Shown: piece by piece, positions 36,236 to 44,720 of the stretch
Position numbering within the stretch: the stretch's first letter is position 1
Layout: each line of letters begins with the position of its first letter
Notes under the pieces: generated by a model
What the model was told of the DNA's origin: nothing
Seen by the model: the letters and a program-made list of their open reading frames with translations, nothing else
The model's database searches: none
Source: Helicobacter saguini
GTDB taxonomy: Bacteria > Campylobacterota > Campylobacteria > Campylobacterales > Helicobacteraceae
Reading direction: 5' to 3'
Assembly (NCBI RefSeq): GCF_000762875.2
Contig: NZ_JRMP02000011.1
Coordinates: 1-64,000 of the forward strand
DNA length: 64,000 nt
Translations under genes and position numbers: made by a program

Positions 36236-38020
36236 ATGTTTAAAATCATAAAAAATGTAACACTAAATGATACGAAAAGATTCTATAAATCTTTGGCACT
36301 TAGCGTGTTTGGCGATATGGTAGGCTTTTTAGGGATATTCATTGTCATATATTTTGTAAGTGTGATGTTAAAAACATTTACAAATGATACGCAAGTAAGC
36401 CCAGCATTAATGTATGGAATCTGTATAAGTGCATTTGTATATATGATACTTTATTATCTTGCATTAATCCCGGCGTATAAAGCAAATTATGAAAGCACAT
36501 ATAAGCAGTCAGCCAAAAAGAGACTAGAGCTAGCAGAGCATATTCGTAAGCTTCCCTTAGGCTTTTTAGAATCTAGTAACCCTTCAAGGCTTAGTCACAG
36601 CCTTATGAGTGATTTTGCCGCACTAGAAGGGGCTAACTCGCACCTTTTACCCCAACTTTTTTCTTCACTCATACTAGCTATTTTAGTCTTTGTTGCCCTT
36701 AGTATTTATAATTTTAAAATGGCATTAGCCCTTTTTGCCTGTGTGCCTTTAGCCTTAATTATCCTTTATGGTGTAAGGAGACTAAGTAGCATTTTAACCC
36801 TGCGACACCGCTCTGCGATACTAAATGCCTCAAATGTGATAAATGAATATATCGATGGCATTACTACAATTAAGGCGAATAATATGGCAGGTAGCAAGTT
36901 TGAGCGACTTGAAAAAACGTTTGATAGATTAAGAAAAGAGAGTATTAGGATAGAAGTAAGCCTTATGCCTTTTGCACTAAGTGTGATTACTTGTATGGGG
37001 GCTGGAATAGGCATTATGGTAATTGTAGGGCGAAATGAGCTAATTAGTGGAGAAATTAATGTGATTGAGTATATTGCTATTTTGCTACTTGGTAGCAAGG
37101 CATTTGTGCCACTTATGACCTTTTGTATTAATTTTATTGAGCTAGGATATTTCTCAAAGGCTGGGGAGAATATCTTAGCACTTCTTAATACGCCTGTGAT
37201 AAGCGGGAGTGATAAAGATGTGCCAAAAGGAAATGATATTGTGCTAAAAAATGTGAGCTTTAGCTATGGAGAAAAGCCTGTATTAAATAATATTAACCTA
37301 GAGATTAAAGCAAAAAGTAGTCTTGCTATAATAGGAGAGAGTGGCTGTGGGAAAAGCACATTAGTAAAACTTATAGCACGTTTTTATGAGCCAAGTAGTG
37401 GGGAGATTTATATAGGAGATTGTATAGAATCTAGTTTGGCAGATTCTAAAGGACTAAAAAATATCGCTACATTAGATTATGAAAGTTTAATGCAGAAATT
37501 TTCAATGGTATTTCAAAAAGTGTATTTGTTTAAAGGAAATGTGAAATCAAATCTAGCCTTTGCTAAAGATAATGCAAGTGAAGCTGAGATGCTAGATGTG
37601 CTAAAAAAGGCAAATGCACTAGAGTTTTTAGAATCTAATTCACTAGATTCTATAAAAAATACCCTAAATTACTCAATAGCAGAAGGTGGGAAAAATCTTA
37701 GTGGTGGGCAAAAACAGCGGCTATCAATCGCTAGAAGTTTGCTAAAAGATTCTCCTATAATATTGCTAGATGAAATCACTTCAAGTCTAGATATAAAAAA
37801 TGAAGTGCAAATGCAGCAAGCAATAAATGCACTAACTAAACAAAAAAGTGTAATAATAATCGCACATAAACTTCGTAGTGTCCGTCATTGTGATAACATT
37901 ATCGTATTAGAAAAAACCAAAAATGGTAGCATAATAGCAGAACATGGGAGACATAATGAACTTTTAGAGCGTAACGCCATCTATGCAAAAATGTGGGAGC
38001 AAGAAAATACACTAGATTAG
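36236..38020 (+). CDS. ABC transporter, fused membrane and ATPase domains (YbtQ/IrtB-like partner)
   Basis: 594-residue half-transporter: membrane helices over about residues 20-310 and an ATPase with GESGCGKST, NLSGGQKQRLSIARSLL, PIILLDEITSSLD and the switch histidine in IIIAHKL. It is the expected heterodimer partner of the product of 34196-36046. Little repeat material is inserted (DCIESSLADSKG). The stop TAG lies within an AGATTCTA repeat. Separation from the first ABC gene by a repeat spacer suggests that a once-overlapping operon was pushed apart. Confidence 0.9.
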   Translation: MFKIIKNVTLNDTKRFYKSLALSVFGDMVGFLGIFIVIYFVSVMLKTFTNDTQVSPALMYGICISAFVYMILYYLALIPAYKANYESTYKQSAKKRLELAEHIRKLPLGFLESSNPSRLSHSLMSDFAALEGANSHLLPQLFSSLILAILVFVALSIYNFKMALALFACVPLALIILYGVRRLSSILTLRHRSAILNASNVINEYIDGITTIKANNMAGSKFERLEKTFDRLRKESIRIEVSLMPFALSVITCMGAGIGIMVIVGRNELISGEINVIEYIAILLLGSKAFVPLMTFCINFIELGYFSKAGENILALLNTPVISGSDKDVPKGNDIVLKNVSFSYGEKPVLNNINLEIKAKSSLAIIGESGCGKSTLVKLIARFYEPSSGEIYIGDCIESSLADSKGLKNIATLDYESLMQKFSMVFQKVYLFKGNVKSNLAFAKDNASEAEMLDVLKKANALEFLESNSLDSIKNTLNYSIAEGGKNLSGGQKQRLSIARSLLKDSPIILLDEITSSLDIKNEVQMQQAINALTKQKSVIIIAHKLRSVRHCDNIIVLEKTKNGSIIAEHGRHNELLERNAIYAKMWEQENTLD

Positions 38021-38115
38021 ATTCTAAACGTTTTAACAAAGAAACGTGGGATATAATTTTACAAAATATTAAACGATAACTTGTTATAATTTAATTATTT
38101 TTTAAGGAAAAAGTT

Positions 38116-39561
38116 ATGAGATTTAGATATTTTAATCCTGTTAGAATCTATTTTAATGTTAGTTTTATAGATATTTTAAAGGAAAAAATAAAAAAAGATT
38201 CTATGATTTTAACCACAAATAGCTTTTTAGATAAGGCTAAAGCTTTGCGAAAAGAAATCAATGCAAAGAAGATTCTAATCATTCCGCCAAATCCACAGCT
38301 TGACTTTATTTTGCAAATGTGGGAGCAAACGCGCAGGTTTAACGATATTGTAGCACTTGGCGGTGGGAGCGTGATTGATAGCGCTAAAGCGTTTTGCTTG
38401 CAAGTGAGTTTCGCTGAATTTGAGAATTTGCTAAAATTTGGCAAGTTAGATTCTAAAGATTCTAAAAATAAAAACTCCGCACATTCTAAAGATTGCAAAA
38501 ATATAGAATCTAGTATCAAAAAAAGCGATATTTACGCCATTCCCACGACTTCAGGTAGCGGTAGTGAGCTAACCCCTTGGGCTACCATTTGGGATAAGAA
38601 AAAAAATAAAAAGTATTCACTGCACTTAGATGATTTGTATTGTAAATGTGCTATTTATGACATTTCGCTGCTTACTTTTATGCCACGAAATTTAAGCATT
38701 TACACTGCCCTTGACGCCCTATCTCATAGTATAGAATCTATTTGGAATAAAAACGCAAATCCCATTTCTACGCAATATGCGTGTGGTGCTATAAAATTGA
38801 TTTTGACAAATTTGCCAAAGTTAGTAAAGCTACTAGATTCTATAGAATCTATTTCGCTAAAAGGGCGTTTAGATTCTAAAAAATCGAGTTTAAATTATAA
38901 AAAATTAGGAAATATAGAATCTAAAATCAATCTATATTCTAAAATTTATAATAAACTTAAGATTTTACGCGAAACAATAGCCCTTGCGAGTATTTACGCC
39001 GCCCTTGCCTTTAGCAATACAAAGACTGCTCTAGCCCACGCTATTAGCTACCCTTTAAGTATGAAATTTGATATGCCGCACGGACTTGCGTGTAGCTTTA
39101 CTTTGCCCTTGCTTTTGGAGTGTTTGCTAAGCCAAGATTCTATGCAAAACTTAGAATCTAGTTCGTGCATTTCATCTCAAAACGTCCCAGATTCTATAAA
39201 ATCTTTAGAATCTAATTCGCACTTTTTCTCACAAAACACTCAAGATTCTACGCAAAATTTAGAATCTAATTCTTACTTTGCTACAAAAAAGTTTATAGAT
39301 TCTTTAGATTCTAAAAAAGCAAAAATTTTAGATTCTAATATAGATTCTATAAAAGCCCTAAAAAACGCCCAAAAGATTCTAAAACCTTACCAAAAGCCTT
39401 TAATAAATCTTTTTAAAACACTAAACATTAGCACAGATTTTAAATCTTATAACATCACAAAAGCCGACATAAACGAGATTTTCTCCAGCCTAAACACAAG
39501 AGCTGATAACTTCTTACTAGATTCTAACATCGTAAAAAACCACATACTACATAGAATCTAA
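38116..39561 (+). CDS. Iron-dependent alcohol dehydrogenase, probable phosphonoacetaldehyde reductase
   Basis: Fe-ADH-fold enzyme with NAD-binding ALGGGSVIDSAKA (about residues 78-90), the TTSGSGSELTPWATIWD block, ALDALSHSIESIW and the metal-ligand histidines in ALAHAISYPLS and MPHGLACSFTLP. It resembles PhpC-type reductases that convert phosphonoacetaldehyde to 2-hydroxyethylphosphonate, the step after AepY; aepY lies 9 kb upstream, separated by the siderophore locus. At 481 residues it exceeds the usual 370-400; repeat peptides sit at about 112-135, 240-275 and 340-415. Another alcohol dehydrogenase function is possible. It overlaps the convergent pabB by 15 bp. Confidence 0.8.
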   Translation: MRFRYFNPVRIYFNVSFIDILKEKIKKDSMILTTNSFLDKAKALRKEINAKKILIIPPNPQLDFILQMWEQTRRFNDIVALGGGSVIDSAKAFCLQVSFAEFENLLKFGKLDSKDSKNKNSAHSKDCKNIESSIKKSDIYAIPTTSGSGSELTPWATIWDKKKNKKYSLHLDDLYCKCAIYDISLLTFMPRNLSIYTALDALSHSIESIWNKNANPISTQYACGAIKLILTNLPKLVKLLDSIESISLKGRLDSKKSSLNYKKLGNIESKINLYSKIYNKLKILRETIALASIYAALAFSNTKTALAHAISYPLSMKFDMPHGLACSFTLPLLLECLLSQDSMQNLESSSCISSQNVPDSIKSLESNSHFFSQNTQDSTQNLESNSYFATKKFIDSLDSKKAKILDSNIDSIKALKNAQKILKPYQKPLINLFKTLNISTDFKSYNITKADINEIFSSLNTRADNFLLDSNIVKNHILHRI

Positions 39562-40695
39562 AAACTTGCATTTTAACTCTAACTCACTAAATTCATCCTT
39601 AAGAGTAGAATCCCACACAATACCGCTACCAACACCATATAAAAAAACTTTTTCGCCGTTATTGCAAAAAAGTGTGCGAATAGGAATACTAAAAGTTGCA
39701 TTTTTGCGTGATACAACACCCAAAGCACCACAATAAATACCACGATGTCGATTTTCTAAATCATAAATAATTTTCATTGTTTCTAATTTTGGAGCACCTG
39801 TAATTGAACCTGATGGAAAAAGAGCCTTAAAAATATCTAAAAGTGTGCATTTTTTGCGAAGCCTTGCCTTAATATTTGAAACCATTTGATAAAGACTAGG
39901 GAGACTTAGAATCTTAAAAAGTTTTGTAACTTTCAAAGTGTTGATTTTGGCAATTTTACTCAAATCATTTCTAAGTAAATCAACTATCATAACATTTTCA
40001 CTTCTATTTTTACTATCTTTTTTTAAGGCTTTTTTAGATTCTTTAGAAGCTCTATTAGCAGTGCCTTTCATAGGTTGTAATTTTATTTTATTTCCTTTTA
40101 GTTTAAAAAATAACTCAGGGGAAAAAGATAAAACCTTAATATATTTATTTTCCACAAATGCTTTGAATCTTGTGTTTTGCTTACCTTGTAATACATTAAA
40201 TAGCATAAAATCATTAATATGTTTATTAGATTCTAATGTGATTTCTTGTGTGAAATTCACTTGATAGGTATCTCCTTGTGATATAAATTCTTTTGCTTTA
40301 TTAAAACCTATTTTGTATTTTTGATAATCTAAAGAATCTATAATATCTAATTTTTTATTAATAAAATTATTAATTTTAGAATATTTAAATTTTACTCGTT
40401 TGTTAAAAAATCTAAAATATGCCAGTGGCATTTTAGAATCTTTTAGCTTAGATTCTAAATCTTTAGCGATATTAAAAAGTGAATGTTCTTTATGTAAATA
40501 TCCTTGCAATATTACCCCAGCTTCATAGCTTAAATAGCCTACCAAATATTTTGCAAAATTGTAGTTTTTATATGATTTTTTAGAATCTTTTCTCCATTTT
40601 TCTATTACATTAAATATTTCACATAATTCATTATAATCAAATGCTACTAAGCTTTTAGTTGGATTCTTATAAATATATTTCCCATAAATAACCAT
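39547..40695 (-). CDS. pabB: Aminodeoxychorismate synthase component I
   Basis: Chorismate-using enzyme of folate (p-aminobenzoate) synthesis. The conserved blocks are ISQGDTYQVNFTQ, SFSPELFFKL, QPMKGTANR, ENVMIVDLLRNDLSKI, LFPSGSITGAPK and RGIYCGALG with GVGSGIVWDS near the end. 382 residues suit the short epsilonproteobacterial form; no PabC fusion is present. ATG at 40695. It is divergent from the DEAD-box helicase. Confidence 0.93.
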   Translation of the reverse strand: MVIYGKYIYKNPTKSLVAFDYNELCEIFNVIEKWRKDSKKSYKNYNFAKYLVGYLSYEAGVILQGYLHKEHSLFNIAKDLESKLKDSKMPLAYFRFFNKRVKFKYSKINNFINKKLDIIDSLDYQKYKIGFNKAKEFISQGDTYQVNFTQEITLESNKHINDFMLFNVLQGKQNTRFKAFVENKYIKVLSFSPELFFKLKGNKIKLQPMKGTANRASKESKKALKKDSKNRSENVMIVDLLRNDLSKIAKINTLKVTKLFKILSLPSLYQMVSNIKARLRKKCTLLDIFKALFPSGSITGAPKLETMKIIYDLENRHRGIYCGALGVVSRKNATFSIPIRTLFCNNGEKVFLYGVGSGIVWDSTLKDEFSELELKCKFLDSM

Positions 40696-40768
40696 TCGTG
40701 CCTTTCAAAATTTCACAATTATAAAATAAAAGTTGCTATAATAACGCAAAACTTAAAAAAGAGCAACA

Positions 40769-42490
40769 ATGGATAAAAAATACAATCTAGATTCCACACA
40801 TGGACATAAAAATAAACGAGAAAAAGCAAAATCGCACAAAAAAGATTCTATAAATACAGAATCATTTAACACAAGTATCACGCAGACCACAAATGATATA
40901 GAATCTAATTTCTATAAGAAGGCTTCAAGCAAACATAAACAAGATTCTAAAAACATCGAACCACTAGACCAAAAACTAGAATCTTTTGCCACCTTAGGAT
41001 TAAAAAAAGAAGTGCTAAAAGGCATTGATGAGGCTGGTTTCACCACGCCTAGCCCCATTCAAGCAAAGGCAATTCCGCCCATTTTAGAGCGAAAAGATGT
41101 GATAGCCCAAGCCCAAACAGGCACGGGAAAAACCGCCGCCTTCGCCCTTCCCATCCTAAATAATCTAAAAAATACAAAAGAAATCCAAGCCCTTGTAATC
41201 ACGCCCACAAGGGAATTAGCAATGCAAATTAGTGAGGAGATTTTCAAACTCGGCAAGTTTTTGAAAACCAAAACCATCTGCCTTTATGGCGGGCAAAGTG
41301 TCAAAAAGCAAGTCGAGCTAATGAATGAAAAAAAACCGCAAGTGATGATTGCCACGCCCGGTCGGCTACTTGACAATCTTAAAAATAGCCGCATTAAAAA
41401 TTTCGCCCCAAGCGTTGTCGTGCTAGATGAGAGCGATGAAATGCTTGATATGGGCTTTATTGACGACATTGAGGAGATTTTCAATTTTATCCCTAGCAAT
41501 GTGCAAACCCTGCTTTTTTCCGCGACCCTGCCAGAGCGCATTATGCAGCTAGCTGATAAGATTTTGTGTGAGCCTGTGCGGATAAAAATCACGCAAAACA
41601 AAGTCGCAAATACCGACATTTCGCAGCGATATTATATCATCAATGAGAATGAGCGAAATGACGCGATTGTACGGCTAATTGACACGCAAAGCCCTACAAA
41701 AAGTATCATTTTTACACGCACCAAACGCGAGGCGCACGATTTAAACGCCTTTTTGCAAGAAAAGGGCTATGCGAGTGTCGAGCTGCACGGCGATATGGAC
41801 CAGTATTTGCGGCGAGATTCTATCAAAGCCTTTCGCGATAATAAGGCTGATATTTTGGTTGCCACCGATGTCGCGGCGCGTGGGCTTGACATTAGCGATA
41901 TTAGCCATGTTTTTAACTATCACATCCCGCTAAATACGGAATCTTATGTCCATCGCATAGGTCGCACAGGACGTGCGGGTAAAAAGGGCATTGCAATTAC
42001 GCTTGCTACGCCGCTTGAGTATAAGGATTTAAAAAAGATTCAAAGTGAGACGCGTTCAACTTTGGAGCTTTATGAGATTCCATGTGAGAGTGATGATTCT
42101 ATAATTCGTAACATTTTGAATGCAAAAGTTAGCGATAATGCAATCGATTTGTATGAAAGCGTAAAAGATAAAATTGATAACGCACAGCTAATCTTGCGAC
42201 TTTTAAGCGTATATCTTAAGAATAATTCTCGCATAGGTTTAAGCAAGGAAGAAGTGGAAAACGCAAAGTTAGAAAATTTAGAACTTGATAGCAAAAAAGT
42301 TAGCCCAAAATCTTCTCGCAATACTCCTAAAAAAGATTCAAAACCAAGCTTTAAATCTCGCAAAGATTCTAAAGATTCTAGAGAATCTAAAATGCGAAAA
42401 GATTCCAAACCAAAATACAAAACAAAAGAAACCACGCGTGAACGCGCCCAAAATAAAAAACTCCAAAGCGGCAGTAAGTATTATAAATAA
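40769..42490 (+). CDS. DEAD-box RNA helicase
   Basis: ATP-dependent RNA helicase of the CsdA/RhlE group. A Q-motif (FTTPSPIQAKAI) precedes Walker A AQTGTGKT at 115-122, PTRELAMQI, the DESD box, SAT, and HRIGRTGRAG. The first 65 residues are a repeat-rich extension (KKDSINTESF, TNDIESN) and the last 70 a basic, serine-rich tail (KDSKDSRESKMRKDSKPK) that probably binds RNA; part of that tail is also built from the dispersed repeat. It likely acts in ribosome assembly or mRNA decay in the cold. The ATG at 40769 has AGAGCAAC upstream. Confidence 0.92.
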   Translation: MDKKYNLDSTHGHKNKREKAKSHKKDSINTESFNTSITQTTNDIESNFYKKASSKHKQDSKNIEPLDQKLESFATLGLKKEVLKGIDEAGFTTPSPIQAKAIPPILERKDVIAQAQTGTGKTAAFALPILNNLKNTKEIQALVITPTRELAMQISEEIFKLGKFLKTKTICLYGGQSVKKQVELMNEKKPQVMIATPGRLLDNLKNSRIKNFAPSVVVLDESDEMLDMGFIDDIEEIFNFIPSNVQTLLFSATLPERIMQLADKILCEPVRIKITQNKVANTDISQRYYIINENERNDAIVRLIDTQSPTKSIIFTRTKREAHDLNAFLQEKGYASVELHGDMDQYLRRDSIKAFRDNKADILVATDVAARGLDISDISHVFNYHIPLNTESYVHRIGRTGRAGKKGIAITLATPLEYKDLKKIQSETRSTLELYEIPCESDDSIIRNILNAKVSDNAIDLYESVKDKIDNAQLILRLLSVYLKNNSRIGLSKEEVENAKLENLELDSKKVSPKSSRNTPKKDSKPSFKSRKDSKDSRESKMRKDSKPKYKTKETTRERAQNKKLQSGSKYYK

Positions 42491-42531
42491 GCTTTTATAG
42501 AATCTTTATATAGAATCTTGCAAGGGAAAAT

Positions 42532-43449
42532 ATGCGCTTAAATCAATTTATTTCGCTATTTAGTAAGTATAGTCGGCGTGAAGCAGACAGGCTAATACTG
42601 CAGGGCGCGGTAAAAATTAATCATAAAATTGCAACGCAGCACAGCCAAATTCCTTTTGAAATTCTATATTATTTTTGTGGCAAAAAAGATTTTGGGCTAA
42701 AAGATTTTGGGGCGAGAGATTCTAAAATAGATTCTAAAGATTCTAATATTTCTAATAAAAATAATATAAAAGTTATAGAATCTAAAAGTCAAGCCATTAA
42801 AAATTTTAGAATCTTTATTAATAACACCGAGCTAAAATACTACAAAGAAACGCCCTATACAGCGATAGTTTATCATAAGCCAAAGGGTGAGCTTGTTAGC
42901 AAAAAAGATTCTAAAAATCGCCGCTTAATTTTTGATAGTTTAGATTCTAAGTTCGCGCATTTTATGCCTGTTGGGCGGCTTGATTACGCAAGTGAGGGGC
43001 TTTTAGTGTTGAGTGATAGCAAGGAAGTTGTCTCAAAACTTATGGAATCTAGCCTGCCGCGCACTTATATTGTGAAAATTGATTGCAAAATCACTTCTAA
43101 AATGCTTGATGGTTTAGAAAATGGAGTAAGCCTGAAAGATAGTCGTGGCGGGCATTCACGCACTAAAATTAGCCAAATGGAGATTCCAAAAATGGAGTAT
43201 AAAATCATTAAAAATGGGAATTTTTCCAAACTTAAGCTAACCTTAAATGAGGGCAAAAACCGCGAAATCCGCCGCTTTTTCGCACACTTTAACGCAAATG
43301 TGCTTGATTTAAAGCGTGTTAGCTATGGCTTTATCAACCTAAACGCCCTGCCTTGCGGCAAATCACGCTATTTTAACAAAGAAGAATACAAAGACTTAAA
43401 GGAATTTTTAAAACTAGATTCTATAGAATCTAAAAAAGGTAAAATATGA
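42532..43449 (+). CDS. RNA pseudouridine synthase of the RsuA/RluB family
   Basis: The N-terminal S4 RNA-binding domain (MRLNQFISLFSKYSRREADR) is followed by a catalytic domain with the active-site aspartate in VGRLDYASEGLLVLSD and the late LNEGKNREIRRFF motif typical of RsuA/RluB. It modifies a uridine in rRNA, probably 23S. Residues about 60-95 are a repeat-derived insert (DSKIDSKDSNISN) between the S4 and catalytic domains. 305 residues. Its stop overlaps the next gene's ATG by four bases. Confidence 0.9.
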   Translation: MRLNQFISLFSKYSRREADRLILQGAVKINHKIATQHSQIPFEILYYFCGKKDFGLKDFGARDSKIDSKDSNISNKNNIKVIESKSQAIKNFRIFINNTELKYYKETPYTAIVYHKPKGELVSKKDSKNRRLIFDSLDSKFAHFMPVGRLDYASEGLLVLSDSKEVVSKLMESSLPRTYIVKIDCKITSKMLDGLENGVSLKDSRGGHSRTKISQMEIPKMEYKIIKNGNFSKLKLTLNEGKNREIRRFFAHFNANVLDLKRVSYGFINLNALPCGKSRYFNKEEYKDLKEFLKLDSIESKKGKI

Positions 43450-44657
43450 AAAAAATCCAACGCAAAATTCACTCTAAAAACACAAAAAAACAGCAGCATT
43501 ACAAAGATGAAAAGCTAAGTAAAAACACAATTACACTTGAAGAGTATAAAGGCGATGAGGCTAAAGCTGCTGAGATTAAAAACGCACTTGAACTTGGTGG
43601 CGATACGCAAAGCCTTTTGAACTTGCTGCACGAGCTAATTTTGCAAAGTTATAAGATTGAAAAGGAGTTTAAGGATTTTAAGGTTTTGATTGAATCTGTG
43701 CTTGAAATGATACCACAGGCGGTGCTTGTTTTTAATGACAATGGCAGTCTTTTTTACCAAAATAAAAAGGCATCCGTGCTTAGCGGTTTGCAAAATATCG
43801 ATTTTAGCGAGCTTACAAAAAGTGGCGAAATGGAATTGAAAATAGACAATAATACATATTTGGTGCAAAGTAGCAAGGTCTCGCATAAGCAAATCATTAC
43901 AGCCACGAATATCACGGAGCAAAAACGTCAAGAGCGACTAGCAAATATGGGGCAGGTTAGCGCGCATTTGGCACACGAAATACGCAATCCTATCGGGTCG
44001 ATTTCGCTACTTGCTGGTGTGCTAAGTAAGCGTGTGGATGCGGATTCTATGGAGATTGTCAATGAGATGAAAAGCTCGATTTGGCGTGTGGAGCGTATTA
44101 TCAAAAGCACTCTTTTGTTTTCAAAAGGCGTGCAGGCAAAACGGCAACTTTGCAATGTAGGGCAGTTTAAGGAGAGTTTGGAGCAGGTCATTAGCGAGTA
44201 TGGTTATACAAAAGAGATTGATTTTGCCTTTGAGCTGCGATATAGTGGCGATTTGATGGTGGATTTTTCGCTATTTGAGATTGTGTTGCATAATATGCTG
44301 TGTAATGCGATTGACGCGATTGAAGAGGGCGAGTGTGAAAAGGGCGAGATTAAGATTTGTTTTTTTAAGGAATCTGGTAGTTTAGATTCTAATATTTTGG
44401 GAATTGCCGGAGCTGAAAATAGGGCGGAAAATGGGGGTGAAAATAGCGAGTTTATCGTGTGTAGAATCTATGATAATGGCAAGGAAATAGAAGATATAAA
44501 CTCCCTTTTTGAAGCCTTTAAAACGACAAAGCTGAAAGGTCACGGGCTAGGTCTAGCCCTATCTCAGCAAATTGCTACCGCGCATAATGGCGTAATGAGT
44601 GCAAGTAACGCCACACCAACACATGGGAAGTTTTTTGAAATTAAGGTGCCAAATTAG
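43446..44657 (+). CDS. flgS: Sensor histidine kinase, FlgS-like (NtrB type)
   Basis: Cytoplasmic kinase of 403 residues with a PAS-like region (about 80-150), the phospho-acceptor histidine at about residue 177 in AHLAHEIRNPIGSIS and an ATPase domain (HNMLCNAIDAIEEG, then KGHGLGLALSQQIA). Length, lack of membrane segments and sequence fit FlgS of Helicobacter and Campylobacter, which phosphorylates FlgR to switch on sigma-54 flagellar genes. No flgR is nearby, which is usual in Helicobacter. A four-base overlap with the pseudouridine synthase suggests co-transcription. A short insert (ESGSLDSNILGIAG) lies within the ATPase domain. Confidence 0.85.
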   Translation: MKKIQRKIHSKNTKKQQHYKDEKLSKNTITLEEYKGDEAKAAEIKNALELGGDTQSLLNLLHELILQSYKIEKEFKDFKVLIESVLEMIPQAVLVFNDNGSLFYQNKKASVLSGLQNIDFSELTKSGEMELKIDNNTYLVQSSKVSHKQIITATNITEQKRQERLANMGQVSAHLAHEIRNPIGSISLLAGVLSKRVDADSMEIVNEMKSSIWRVERIIKSTLLFSKGVQAKRQLCNVGQFKESLEQVISEYGYTKEIDFAFELRYSGDLMVDFSLFEIVLHNMLCNAIDAIEEGECEKGEIKICFFKESGSLDSNILGIAGAENRAENGGENSEFIVCRIYDNGKEIEDINSLFEAFKTTKLKGHGLGLALSQQIATAHNGVMSASNATPTHGKFFEIKVPN

Positions 44658-44720
44658 GTTCTTAATGTTCTTAACACATTCAAGCTAAAATTTATCCACT
44701 TTAGAATTTAAGGATAAAAA

